Below, one piece after another: positions 35,587 to 43,232 of a stretch of DNA of 64,000 bases; the stretch's first letter is position 1, and every line of letters begins with the position of its first letter. The stretch comes from Rhizobium sp. AAP43 (lineage in GTDB: Bacteria > Pseudomonadota > Alphaproteobacteria > Rhizobiales > Rhizobiaceae), in the NCBI RefSeq assembly GCF_001296045.1, contig NZ_LJHS01000009.1, positions 62,001 to 126,000 on the forward strand, written 5' to 3'. The notes below the pieces were generated by a model, which saw only the letters and a program-made list of their open reading frames with translations, ran no database searches and was not told the origin of the DNA. The position numbers were made by a program, and so were the translations under genes.

Positions 35587-36084
35587 TCAATGTGTCTCCG
35601 GAAGCAGGCTTTCGAGACGAAGCCTGGCGATTTTTTCCACCTGCTGGCAGGCCGTGTCAAATTCCTGATCGCGGCCATTGGAAATGCGCTTTTCAAAGGC
35701 CGCGAGAATGTCATCCTTGGTCAGCCCCTTGACCGCAATGATGAAGGGAAAACCGAATTTCTCGACATAGGTCGTGTTGAGTTCGGTGAAGCGGGCATGC
35801 TCACTGGCACTCAACCGGTCGAGACCGGCGCCAGCCTGTTCGCGCTTGCTGTCTTCAGTCAGCCCTCCAGCGATGGCGAGCTTGCCCGCGAGATCGGGAT
35901 GCGCTCTCAGCACGCCCAACCGCTCATCCTGGCTCGCCGTGCGAAACATTGCGGCCATGGCATCATGGATATCGAGTGCCGTGAGCGGCTCCTCGATCAT
36001 GCCGGCGTCGAAGGCACGCTCGGCGATGAAAGGGGAATGCTCAAAGACGCCACCGAAACGCTGAACGAAATCCGCTCTGTCCAT
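35587..36084 (-). CDS. uraD: OHCU decarboxylase
   Basis: 165-residue all-helical protein of the 2-oxo-4-hydroxy-4-carboxy-5-ureidoimidazoline decarboxylase family. The key [10 protein letters not shown] (His about 62), [17 protein letters not shown] and [11 protein letters not shown] segments are present. It acts after UraH to give S-allantoin. First gene of the leftward uraD-alc pair, separated from alc by one base. Confidence 0.95.
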   Translation of the reverse strand: MDRADFVQRFGGVFEHSPFIAERAFDAGMIEEPLTALDIHDAMAAMFRTASQDERLGVLRAHPDLAGKLAIAGGLTEDSKREQAGAGLDRLSASEHARFTELNTTYVEKFGFPFIIAVKGLTKDDILAAFEKRISNGRDQEFDTACQQVEKIARLRLESLLPETH

Positions 36085-36309
36085 ACCGTCTATCCATTGT
36101 CATGTGGGGCCGCAGGGGCGGCAAGGTGGGTCTGTCCGCGAACCTCGCGAAGCAGCTGGAGACAAGAAGTAGCCGAGGCCCCGGCGCTTGTCGAGTTTCC
36201 GCATGAGACAGGCACCTTCAACATAAACGGCAAGTCCGCTCGCTTGCGGATGACCAGAGGCGACCTATCTAAGGCACGCAGTTCCCATTTCATTTCGAAA
36301 GGATACCCC

Positions 36310-37356
36310 ATGCCGATTGCCAAAGGCTATGCCGCAACGGACGCCTCCAAGCCATTGGTTCCCTTCACCTTTGAGCGTCGCGATCCCAACGCCGATGACG
36401 TGGTGATCGACATCAAGTTCTCAGGCATCTGCCATTCGGACATTCACCAGGCGCGCAACGAATGGGGCAACTCCACCTTCCCCATGGTTCCCGGCCACGA
36501 GATCGCCGGCATCGTCACCGCTGTCGGCTCGAAGGTCTCGAAATATAAGGTCGGCGACCGGGTCGGCGTTGGCTGCTTCGTCAACTCCTGCCTGCATTGC
36601 GAGCGCGACCTTTACCGGGAACAGTACATGCCCGATCTGGTCGGCACCTATAACTCTGTCGAAGTCGACGGCGTGACCCCGACCCAGGGCGGATATGCCG
36701 ATTCAATCGTCGTGCAGGAAGACTACGTGCTGCGCATCCCGGACAACCTGCCGCTCGACAAGGCAGCACCGTTGCTCTGCGCCGGCATCACGCTCTACTC
36801 GCCGCTCAGCCACTGGAAGGCCGGCCCCGGCAAGAAGGTCGCCGTCATCGGCATGGGCGGTCTCGGCCACATGGGCGTCAAGATCGGTGCGGCCATGGGC
36901 GCCGACGTTACCGTGCTCAGCCAGAGCCTGTCGAAGAAGGAAGACGGCCTCGCCTTCGGCGCAAAGGAATATTACGCCACGTCGGATCCGGAGACATTCA
37001 AGAAGCTTGCCAGCTCCTTCGACCTGATCCTCTGCACCGTCAGCGCCGAGATCGACTGGAACGCCTACCTGAACCTTCTCAAGGTCGACGGCACAATGGT
37101 CCTGCTCGGCGTGCCGGAAAACCCGGTTCCCGTGCATGCCTTCGCGCTCATCGCTGGCCGCCGCTCGCTCGCGGGCTCGATGATCGGATCGATCCAGGAA
37201 ACGCAAGAGATGCTCGACTTCTGCGGCAAGCACGACATCACCCCGGAAATCGAAATCATCGACATCGCGCAAGTCAACGAAGCCTATGAGCGCGTCATCA
37301 AGAGTGATGTCCGCTACCGCTTTGTCATCGACATGGCGAGCCTCGACAAGGACTGA
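36310..37356 (+). CDS. Zinc-dependent alcohol dehydrogenase (YahK-like), structural zinc site altered
   Basis: 348-residue medium-chain dehydrogenase of the cinnamyl-alcohol/YahK type, reducing aldehydes with NADPH. Catalytic zinc residues are seen in GICHSDIHQ and PGHEIAG; cofactor site [11 protein letters not shown] (about 178-188). The structural-zinc loop reads C94-L-H-C97[10 protein letters not shown]107: the third and fourth Cys of the usual C-x2-C-x2-C-x7-C are replaced by Asp100 and Met107, with one residue deleted. The enzyme may lack structural zinc. ATG at 36310 has a GAAAGGA site in front; an open frame extending 850 bases upstream is noncoding in that part. It is divergent from uraD, with about 225 bp between starts. 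Confidence 0.9.
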   Translation: MPIAKGYAATDASKPLVPFTFERRDPNADDVVIDIKFSGICHSDIHQARNEWGNSTFPMVPGHEIAGIVTAVGSKVSKYKVGDRVGVGCFVNSCLHCERDLYREQYMPDLVGTYNSVEVDGVTPTQGGYADSIVVQEDYVLRIPDNLPLDKAAPLLCAGITLYSPLSHWKAGPGKKVAVIGMGGLGHMGVKIGAAMGADVTVLSQSLSKKEDGLAFGAKEYYATSDPETFKKLASSFDLILCTVSAEIDWNAYLNLLKVDGTMVLLGVPENPVPVHAFALIAGRRSLAGSMIGSIQETQEMLDFCGKHDITPEIEIIDIAQVNEAYERVIKSDVRYRFVIDMASLDKD

Positions 37357-37382
37357 GGGCTGCTAGGAAGCCTTAGAAGAAA

Positions 37383-37414
37383 GGGCTCGGCATCACTGCC
37401 GGGCCATTTCTTCG
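37383..37414 (+). terminator. Probable terminator after the alcohol dehydrogenase
   Basis: GGCTCGGCA and TGCCGGGCC form a stem with one mismatch, followed by ATTTCTTC. Fair, not strong. Confidence 0.5.
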
Positions 37415-37440
37415 TTGAGAAACCTGTCCTCAAAACGCAA

Positions 37441-37527
37441 CGTCATCCTCGGCCTTGTGCCGAGGATCTACTGAGGTCGCATGCAATTGATCCGTAGCAG
37501 ATGCTCGGGACAAGCCCGAGCATGACG
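37441..37527. repeat. Palindromic intergenic repeat of the rhizobial kind
   Basis: Two hairpin units face each other: CGTCATCCTCGGCC...GGCCTTGTGCCGAGGAT-type on the left and ATGCTCGGGACAAGCCCGAGCATGACG-type on the right, within 87 bases. The ends CGTCAT and ATGACG are inverted. Elements like this (RIME/RPE-like mosaic repeats) are spread through intergenic DNA of rhizobia. It has no open frame and lies between convergent genes. Confidence 0.7.
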
Positions 37528-37568
37528 CCCCCACAGCTTAAGCCCTTCATGCCAGGCCCTTCGCAGCC

Positions 37569-38426
37569 TCAAACCTGCAACTGATACCCATTCCGCTCCG
37601 GAAACGGCCAATCTGCAAGCAGGGCCATATCCGGCCGATAAATCTCCACCTTCAACGGATAGCACTTCGCCACGTCGCTCGAATGGCTGGTGCTGCAATC
37701 GCCACCCGGGCAGGCCGAAAGCGCGCCCAAGAGATCAATCTCCGCAAACATCTCCAGGAAATCGCCCGGACGCACGGGGCTTGCCTTCATGAAATACTGC
37801 TGCGTATCGCGGGTAAAGCCGGTGCACATGAAGACATTCAACACGTCATGTACATGCGGTTCGACCGCCTTGATGTCCGAGCCGGTATGATGCGCCAGCG
37901 CCCTGCAGAGGTTGGAATGGCAGCAATGGTGGTAGTCGCCGCCGGAGAGCAGACGGTTGGTATAGGGATCGCAGCGGGTGCCGATCACGTCATGCACGCC
38001 CCCGCCAAATTCGTCGAAGCCATACCAGCCGAGCGTGTCATGGCTGATCGTCGCCATCGGGCGCAGCGACGGCAGGTTGCTCCAGAGACGATTGCCGGTC
38101 GTCACATGGGTCGCATGCAGCGCCCGCGTCTTGCCGGAAAAGAAGCGTTCGGAAAGGTCATTGGCATTCCAGAGGTTGAGGTCGCCGACCTGCGGCCCCT
38201 CGACGCTAACGATGCGGAAGAAATGCCCCTTCGGCACCTCAAACGTATTGCCCTCGCGCGGCGGCACGATCACTTCGCCGACCTTTTCCATCGTTGCCCG
38301 CGCCCGCTCCAGGATACTCATATCGGGTGCCTTCAGGGACTCCACCGGATAGCAGACGACGGGTTTCACTGCCCGGCGGTCGGCTGCATCGGCGGGAACG
38401 GGGATCGTGGAATTGAAGGGCGACAT
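37569..38426 (-). CDS. DUF1989 (urea carboxylase-associated) family protein
   Basis: 285 residues with the DUF1989 pattern: FRIVSVEGPQVGDLNLWNAND, TRCDPYTNRLLSGGDYHHCCHSN with several His/Cys, FMCTGFTRDTQQYFMKASP, and GDFLEMFAEIDL. The family is linked to urea carboxylase and urea amidolyase operons. A CxxCH-like metal site of conserved Cys/His suggests metal binding. It neighbours ureide genes and is divergent from a LysR gene; an aminomethyltransferase-like fold is possible. The reaction is unknown. Confidence 0.82.
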   Translation of the reverse strand: MSPFNSTIPVPADAADRRAVKPVVCYPVESLKAPDMSILERARATMEKVGEVIVPPREGNTFEVPKGHFFRIVSVEGPQVGDLNLWNANDLSERFFSGKTRALHATHVTTGNRLWSNLPSLRPMATISHDTLGWYGFDEFGGGVHDVIGTRCDPYTNRLLSGGDYHHCCHSNLCRALAHHTGSDIKAVEPHVHDVLNVFMCTGFTRDTQQYFMKASPVRPGDFLEMFAEIDLLGALSACPGGDCSTSHSSDVAKCYPLKVEIYRPDMALLADWPFPERNGYQLQV

Positions 38427-38536
38427 GGCATGCTCCGGTCTGCAGAGAAAAATGTATAAGGAGGAGGCCGCAAGGTGCCTGAACTGCCAGCACCTGACAA
38501 CGCGGCTTCTTCTTGCCCGATGAGCAAGTCTTGCTT

Positions 38537-39421
38537 ATGCATGACGATATGAAACTTCCACCCCCCTCCACGCTACGCGCCTTCGAGGCCGCCGCACGCC
38601 GCGAAAGTTTTCTGCAGGCCGGAAAGGAACTCGGCATGACTGCAGCGGCCATCAGCCAGCACGTGAAGGCGCTGGAGGACTGGCTGGAACTCACCCTCTT
38701 CGAGAGGCGAGCCCGCGGCGTGCGCTTAACGGCAGAGGGGCGCGAACTGGGCGCCGCATGCTCGGAAGGTCTCGGCCATATTTCCCGCGCGGTCGAGCGT
38801 TTGACGGCCCGCCGCAACGGACTGCGCGTCAGCCTCGCCTGCAAGCCCTCGGTGGTAAACCACTGGCTTGGCCCCAGGCTGCCCCGCTTTCGCGCCGCGC
38901 ATCCCGAAATCCAGGTCTCGGTTGTCTATCCGCTCGGCGCATTGACGCCGGAAGAGGCTGGAACAGATCTCCTGATCCGCCATGGCACAAGGCCGCCTGG
39001 CCGCGCTGAAGCCATTCTCAGCGCCGCCACCCGGCCGACCTGCGCACCGGCCTATCTGGAGAAACACGGCCCGATCACCAGTGCAGCCGATCTTCAGAAC
39101 CATCACCTGCTGCATGACGCGACTGAGGCCGCATGGCAATCCTGGCTGGCCCGACACGACGTCGACGGCCAGACACCCGCAGGCCCGCTCTATGCTGATT
39201 TCAATCTGCTGGTCAGCTCGGTCCTCTCGGGCCTCGGCATCGGCCTGTGCCCGACAGCCCTGATTGCCGACCATCTGGCAGCCGGTTCGCTGACAGTCCT
39301 GTTCGAAGACGCCGCCGACGCGGACAAGGCCTACTGGCTCCTGTCAGGCGCGGATATGCATGAGCCCGCAGCGATCTTGCGCAATTGGTTGCTGGCGGAA
39401 GCAGCCGAGCAAGGCCCCTGA
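38537..39421 (+). CDS. LysR-family regulator (GcvA-like)
   Basis: About 294 residues: helix-turn-helix (about 13-62; SFLQAGKELGMTAAAISQH) and effector domain (about 90-290). The MHDDMKLPPPSTLRAFEAA start is chosen over an upstream TTG; another ATG follows 12 bases later. Divergent from the DUF1989 gene and convergent with puuE, eight bases away. Position suggests a regulator of the ureide genes, the second LysR in the region. Confidence 0.85.
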   Translation: MHDDMKLPPPSTLRAFEAAARRESFLQAGKELGMTAAAISQHVKALEDWLELTLFERRARGVRLTAEGRELGAACSEGLGHISRAVERLTARRNGLRVSLACKPSVVNHWLGPRLPRFRAAHPEIQVSVVYPLGALTPEEAGTDLLIRHGTRPPGRAEAILSAATRPTCAPAYLEKHGPITSAADLQNHHLLHDATEAAWQSWLARHDVDGQTPAGPLYADFNLLVSSVLSGLGIGLCPTALIADHLAAGSLTVLFEDAADADKAYWLLSGADMHEPAAILRNWLLAEAAEQGP

Positions 39422-39428
39422 GATAGCC

Positions 39429-40349
39429 TCACCATGCCGGCTTATGGTGCTTGTGCCAATGCTCGGCAATCTCGATGCGCTTGGGGATCCAGACCTTCTC
39501 GTGACCCGTCACGTAATCGATGAACCGCGCCAAGGCTGCCGCCCGACCTGGACGGCCAACAAGGCGGCAGTGGAGGCCGACGGACATCATCTTCGGGCTG
39601 CCGTTTTTGCCCTCCTCATAGAGCACGTCGAAGGCGTCCTTGAGATAGGTGAAGAACTGGTCGCCGGAGTTGAAGCCCTGCGGGGTCGCAAAGCGCATGT
39701 CATTGGTCTCGAGCGTATAGGGGATGATCAGGAAGGGCTTCCCGTCGAGATCCGGCACCCAGAACGGCAGGTCGTCGGAATAATTGTCGGACGAATACAT
39801 GAAACCGCCCTCCTCCATCACGAGGCGCAGCGTGTTCATGGATGGCTTGCCCTGATACATGCCGAGCGGATGCGAGCCGGTCAGTTCCTTGTGCAGGCGG
39901 ACCGCCTCGCGGATATGCTCGCGCTCGACGTCTTCGGGAAAATCCTTGTATTCGAGCCAGCGATAGCCGTGGCTGGCGATCTCCCAGTTCGCTTCCTTCA
40001 TCGCGGCAACAGCTTTAGGGTTACGCGCCATGGCGAGCGTTACGCCATAGACGGTGACAGGCACCTGGCGCTCGGTGAACATCCGCCATAGCCGCCAGAA
40101 GCCAGCGCGCGAGCCATATTCGTAGATCGATTCCATGTTGAGGTTGCGCTGGCCGGGCCACGGCTGGGCGCCAACGATTTCCGACAGGAGATTTTCCGAG
40201 GCCGGATCGCCGTCGAGGATATTGCTCTCGCCGCCTTCTTCATAGTTGACCACGAACTGTACTGCGACGCGCGCATCTCCCGGCCACCGCGGATCAGGAC
40301 TGTTGCGGCCGTAGCCGACGAGATCGCGGGGATAAGGAGCAGTCGTCAT
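39429..40349 (-). CDS. puuE: Allantoinase, cofactor-independent PuuE type
   Basis: 306 residues of the polysaccharide-deacetylase-like superfamily, PuuE form, which hydrolyses allantoin to allantoate without the metal site of amidohydrolase-type allantoinases. Signature: RDLVGYGRNSPDPRWPGDA at the N-terminus, FVVNYEEGGESNILDGDP, WEIASHGYRWLEYKDF and FMYSSDNYSDDLPFWV. ATG at 40349 is chosen with GAGAGGTGA in front. It stands apart, transcribed leftward, convergent with the LysR gene. Confidence 0.93.
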   Translation of the reverse strand: MTTAPYPRDLVGYGRNSPDPRWPGDARVAVQFVVNYEEGGESNILDGDPASENLLSEIVGAQPWPGQRNLNMESIYEYGSRAGFWRLWRMFTERQVPVTVYGVTLAMARNPKAVAAMKEANWEIASHGYRWLEYKDFPEDVEREHIREAVRLHKELTGSHPLGMYQGKPSMNTLRLVMEEGGFMYSSDNYSDDLPFWVPDLDGKPFLIIPYTLETNDMRFATPQGFNSGDQFFTYLKDAFDVLYEEGKNGSPKMMSVGLHCRLVGRPGRAAALARFIDYVTGHEKVWIPKRIEIAEHWHKHHKPAW

Positions 40350-40439
40350 GGGTTCACCTCTCGTGTTTTGTCGAGAAGCTATTGGCGCAAAGGGTGGCTG
40401 TCGAGACGTAAAAAGCAGGTATTGCTGCAATGCAGAAAA

Positions 40440-41147
40440 TCACGCGATACGCCGATTGGCGATCCGGCCGAGCGGATGCAGCGAATGCACCTGGAAAGGC
40501 GCCCCCGGCTCGGCTTCAACGAAGAGCGCCAGATGATCGATCACGATCGGCTCCACCAGTGCCGGGTCAAAATGGATCTTCATTGCCTCCTCGATTCGCG
40601 CAAAGTCACGCCCAAGAAGCGGCCCAGTAAGGCTCATGTGAAAGCGGAACTCGTCCATCACATAAGGATGGCCCCACCGATTGAGGTTGGAAAATTGCGG
40701 CGCAGACAGCCTGTCCGGATTACGTCGCTCGATTTCCGCCTCACTCAGTGGTGCTCTAAAGCCGTCAAAGACCTGGACGATCGAGGCAGCAAGGTGGTCG
40801 ACGGCCGGACAGGGCCGGTCAAGAATCAATCCATAGACATCACCGATCCGACCGACACGCAGGCCCTGCAACAGAACAGGATCCATCCTGTCAGCAAACA
40901 GCATCAGGTCGTTCAGGAACGCCGCCTCGGTGGCGCCATGCGAAAGACGGAACGGCGCCTTGAACGTCGCATGGAAGCCGAATCGACGCGGCAGCGCCGT
41001 ATGAAAGGCGATTTCATGCAGGCCGATGCCACGCAGGCTGGGGTGTTCGACGGGCAAGCCTGAAAAAACATTGCGGCCAAGCCAGCTTGCGGCAGCCAAT
41101 GCCAGAGGGTTACCGGCAGAGGGCGTAAAACAGATCGCATAGCGCAT
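40440..41147 (-). CDS. DUF1045 family protein (2H-phosphoesterase-like)
   Basis: 235 residues. The two HxT/S motifs of the 2H phosphoesterase superfamily are visible in GFHATFKAPFRL (about 57-68) and FRFHMSLTGPLLGRD (about 166-180). DUF1045 proteins are often annotated as phosphonate metabolism proteins because some occur in phn operons, but no phn genes are seen here. ATG at 41147 is used instead of TTG six bases earlier because CGGAGGG lies before it. It lies 90 bases upstream of puuE on the same strand. Confidence 0.8.
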   Translation of the reverse strand: MRYAICFTPSAGNPLALAAASWLGRNVFSGLPVEHPSLRGIGLHEIAFHTALPRRFGFHATFKAPFRLSHGATEAAFLNDLMLFADRMDPVLLQGLRVGRIGDVYGLILDRPCPAVDHLAASIVQVFDGFRAPLSEAEIERRNPDRLSAPQFSNLNRWGHPYVMDEFRFHMSLTGPLLGRDFARIEEAMKIHFDPALVEPIVIDHLALFVEAEPGAPFQVHSLHPLGRIANRRIA

Positions 41148-41299
41148 GTCCAACCCTCCGCCTGGTTCGAGTCGGTCATTTTAGCAATGACCGTTACAAC
41201 CCAGTGGTTAGGTGATTTACATGACAGCTTCACGAAGGAGACAACACCGTATTGCACGCTGCGTGACATCCGTCCGCGTGTGCTCGGGATGCCAAAAGT

Positions 41300-42493
41300 T
41301 CAAGGCGCCGGCGACGTCGCTTTCGCGATGAGAGCGGCGGAAAGATGTCGCGATAACAGGAAGCTCTCTGGCAGGGCCATCACTTTGCGCTCCACCGCAT
41401 CAAGCGCCGCATCCGCCAGAAGATGCGCAATCCCGAAGCTGACCTTGAAGCCACCGGTCAGCGCAATGATCGCAGGCGCGTCCGGATGCGGCCCCACCAT
41501 TGGATCGCTTTCAAGCGCCCGTGGCCTCAAGCCCGCCCAGCGTTCGATCAGTTCGGCCCGTTCGAGCACCGGAGCCAGTCGTCGGGCGGCCGCGACCAGG
41601 AGGGCGAGTTTGTCGTCAGTCCCGAAAGGGTCCTCAAAACTGTTCTCGCTGGTGCTCCCGATCGCGACATGTCCACCCTCGTGCGGAACGACATAGAGCC
41701 CGTCCAGATAGAGCAACGGCAAATCACCGGGAAAGTCCGCCTTCAACAGCGCCGCCTGCCCCTTGACGGCCCGCCCTAGGGGCTGCTGCAATTCGGGTCC
41801 GACCGAGGTCAAAAGCGGAAATGACTGCCAACCCGCAGCAACCAGAAGATGTCCATATGCAACATGGCTGCCATCCGCCAACATGACCTGACCAGCCGTT
41901 CGGTCGATCGACTGCACAGGACTTCCCTGGAGGATGCGCACCCGATCGCTCTTTGCCAACCTTGCCGCGATAGCACCGGTCAAGCCACGCGGTGATACGC
42001 GACCCGCAAAGCTGTCATGAACCAGACCGGCTTCACTGACATGCAGGTCCGGCCAGCCCGCATGCGGCGTTTCATCCAGCACCTGCCAGTCAAAAGCCCT
42101 GCCCTGCTGTTGCCAATTGACCTTGGCTTCGGCCTGATGACGCTCGGCAATCGGCCGCAGATGCGGCTTCGGCAAGGGGATCAGCCGCCCGCAGCGGCGA
42201 TAGCCCGTCGAAAGGCCGGTCTCGGCTTCAAGGGATGCAATCTCTCCCTCAAGCGACAGCAAGCCGTCGAATTGCAGCTGCTTCTTCTCGTTCCAGCGAT
42301 CCGGCATGTGCGCCATCAGTGCGCCGAGCAATCCGCCGCTCGCACCCTGCGCCAGACCGGCCCCGTCAATCAGGATCGTATCGATGCCCCGGCGCTCGGC
42401 CTTGAGTGCCGCCCAGAGCCCCATAATGCCGCCACCAATGATGACAAGGTCGGCGTGCGATTGACCGGAGAGCGCCAGCAATTTATCGGACAT
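41300..42493 (-). CDS. FAD-dependent oxidoreductase (DAO type), MnmC oxidase-domain-like
   Basis: 397 residues. The FAD-binding DLVIIGGGIMGLWAALKAERRG motif sits near residues 15-36 and the second FAD motif WAGLRPRALESDPMVGP near 320. The overall layout is the D-amino-acid oxidase family that forms the C-terminal half of MnmC, which removes the carboxymethyl group from cmnm5s2U in tRNA wobble uridines. Its start codon is two bases from that of mnmD, the gene for the N-terminal half. The neighbour supports this role; another amine oxidase function is possible. Confidence 0.72.
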   Translation of the reverse strand: MSDKLLALSGQSHADLVIIGGGIMGLWAALKAERRGIDTILIDGAGLAQGASGGLLGALMAHMPDRWNEKKQLQFDGLLSLEGEIASLEAETGLSTGYRRCGRLIPLPKPHLRPIAERHQAEAKVNWQQQGRAFDWQVLDETPHAGWPDLHVSEAGLVHDSFAGRVSPRGLTGAIAARLAKSDRVRILQGSPVQSIDRTAGQVMLADGSHVAYGHLLVAAGWQSFPLLTSVGPELQQPLGRAVKGQAALLKADFPGDLPLLYLDGLYVVPHEGGHVAIGSTSENSFEDPFGTDDKLALLVAAARRLAPVLERAELIERWAGLRPRALESDPMVGPHPDAPAIIALTGGFKVSFGIAHLLADAALDAVERKVMALPESFLLSRHLSAALIAKATSPAP

Positions 42494-42495
42494 GC

Positions 42496-43221
42496 ATGAC
42501 CCATTTAGACATTACGCCCGAGGCGGGCCAAGAACAGACGCCCCTCACTTGGCAAGAGGGCGATATGCCCTATTCGACTGCCTTTGGCGATCACTTTTAT
42601 TGCCGCACCGACGGCCGGCTGGAATGCGGCCACGTCTTCCTCGCCGGCAATGGCCTGCCCGAACGTTGGCGTGACAGTGCCGCCTTCAGGATCGGTGAAC
42701 TCGGCTTCGGCACCGGCCTCAACGCCTGCGAAACATGGCGGCAGTGGAAGCGGGAGCGGTCCGCCGACGCCAGCCTTCACTTTGTCTCCTTCGAACTCTA
42801 TCCCATGCAGGCAGCCGACATCGATCGCGCGCTTTCGCGCTGGCCGGAGATCGACGAAGAACGCAAGTCTCTGGTTGGCCGCTGGCCGTCCGAGCCATCG
42901 GGCCAAGTCGACATTGATCTTGACGACCAAACACGGTTGACGGTGTTTTGCGGCGATGCGCTTGTACAGCTGCAGGCGTCGTCCTTGGTCTTTGACGCCT
43001 GGTATCTCGATGGTTTTGCCCCGTCGCGCAACAGCGCCATGTGGTCGCCGGAGCTGATGCAAAATGTCCATGACCACACGTGTCCGGGCGGCAGTTTTGC
43101 CACCTACGCCGCAGCCGGCTTCGTTCGCCGCAATCTGCAGGCCGCAGGCTTTGCCGTTGACCGTCGACCGGGTTTTGCCGGCAAGCGTGAAATGCTGAGC
43201 GGCGTAAGAGCGATCGTCTAA
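42496..43221 (+). CDS. mnmD: tRNA 5-methylaminomethyl-2-thiouridine methyltransferase (MnmD)
   Basis: 241 residues corresponding to the methyltransferase half of MnmC, which completes mnm5s2U at position 34 of certain tRNAs. SAM motif I is GELGFGTGLNACETW (about 56-70). LDGFAPSRNSAMWSPELM and GGSFATYAAAGFVRRNLQAAGF are characteristic. It ends without the FAD domain, so MnmC activity is split over two genes. The start MTHLDITPEAGQEQTPLTW corresponds to the family's usual opening and makes the two start codons nearly touch. Confidence 0.85.
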   Translation: MTHLDITPEAGQEQTPLTWQEGDMPYSTAFGDHFYCRTDGRLECGHVFLAGNGLPERWRDSAAFRIGELGFGTGLNACETWRQWKRERSADASLHFVSFELYPMQAADIDRALSRWPEIDEERKSLVGRWPSEPSGQVDIDLDDQTRLTVFCGDALVQLQASSLVFDAWYLDGFAPSRNSAMWSPELMQNVHDHTCPGGSFATYAAAGFVRRNLQAAGFAVDRRPGFAGKREMLSGVRAIV

Positions 43222-43232
43222 GTGGCCCAGGA

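Noticed and set aside
35461-36309. Upstream in-frame extension of the alcohol dehydrogenase
   Set aside because: It runs antisense to alc and uraD and does not resemble a dehydrogenase; the ATG at 36310 has its own ribosome site.
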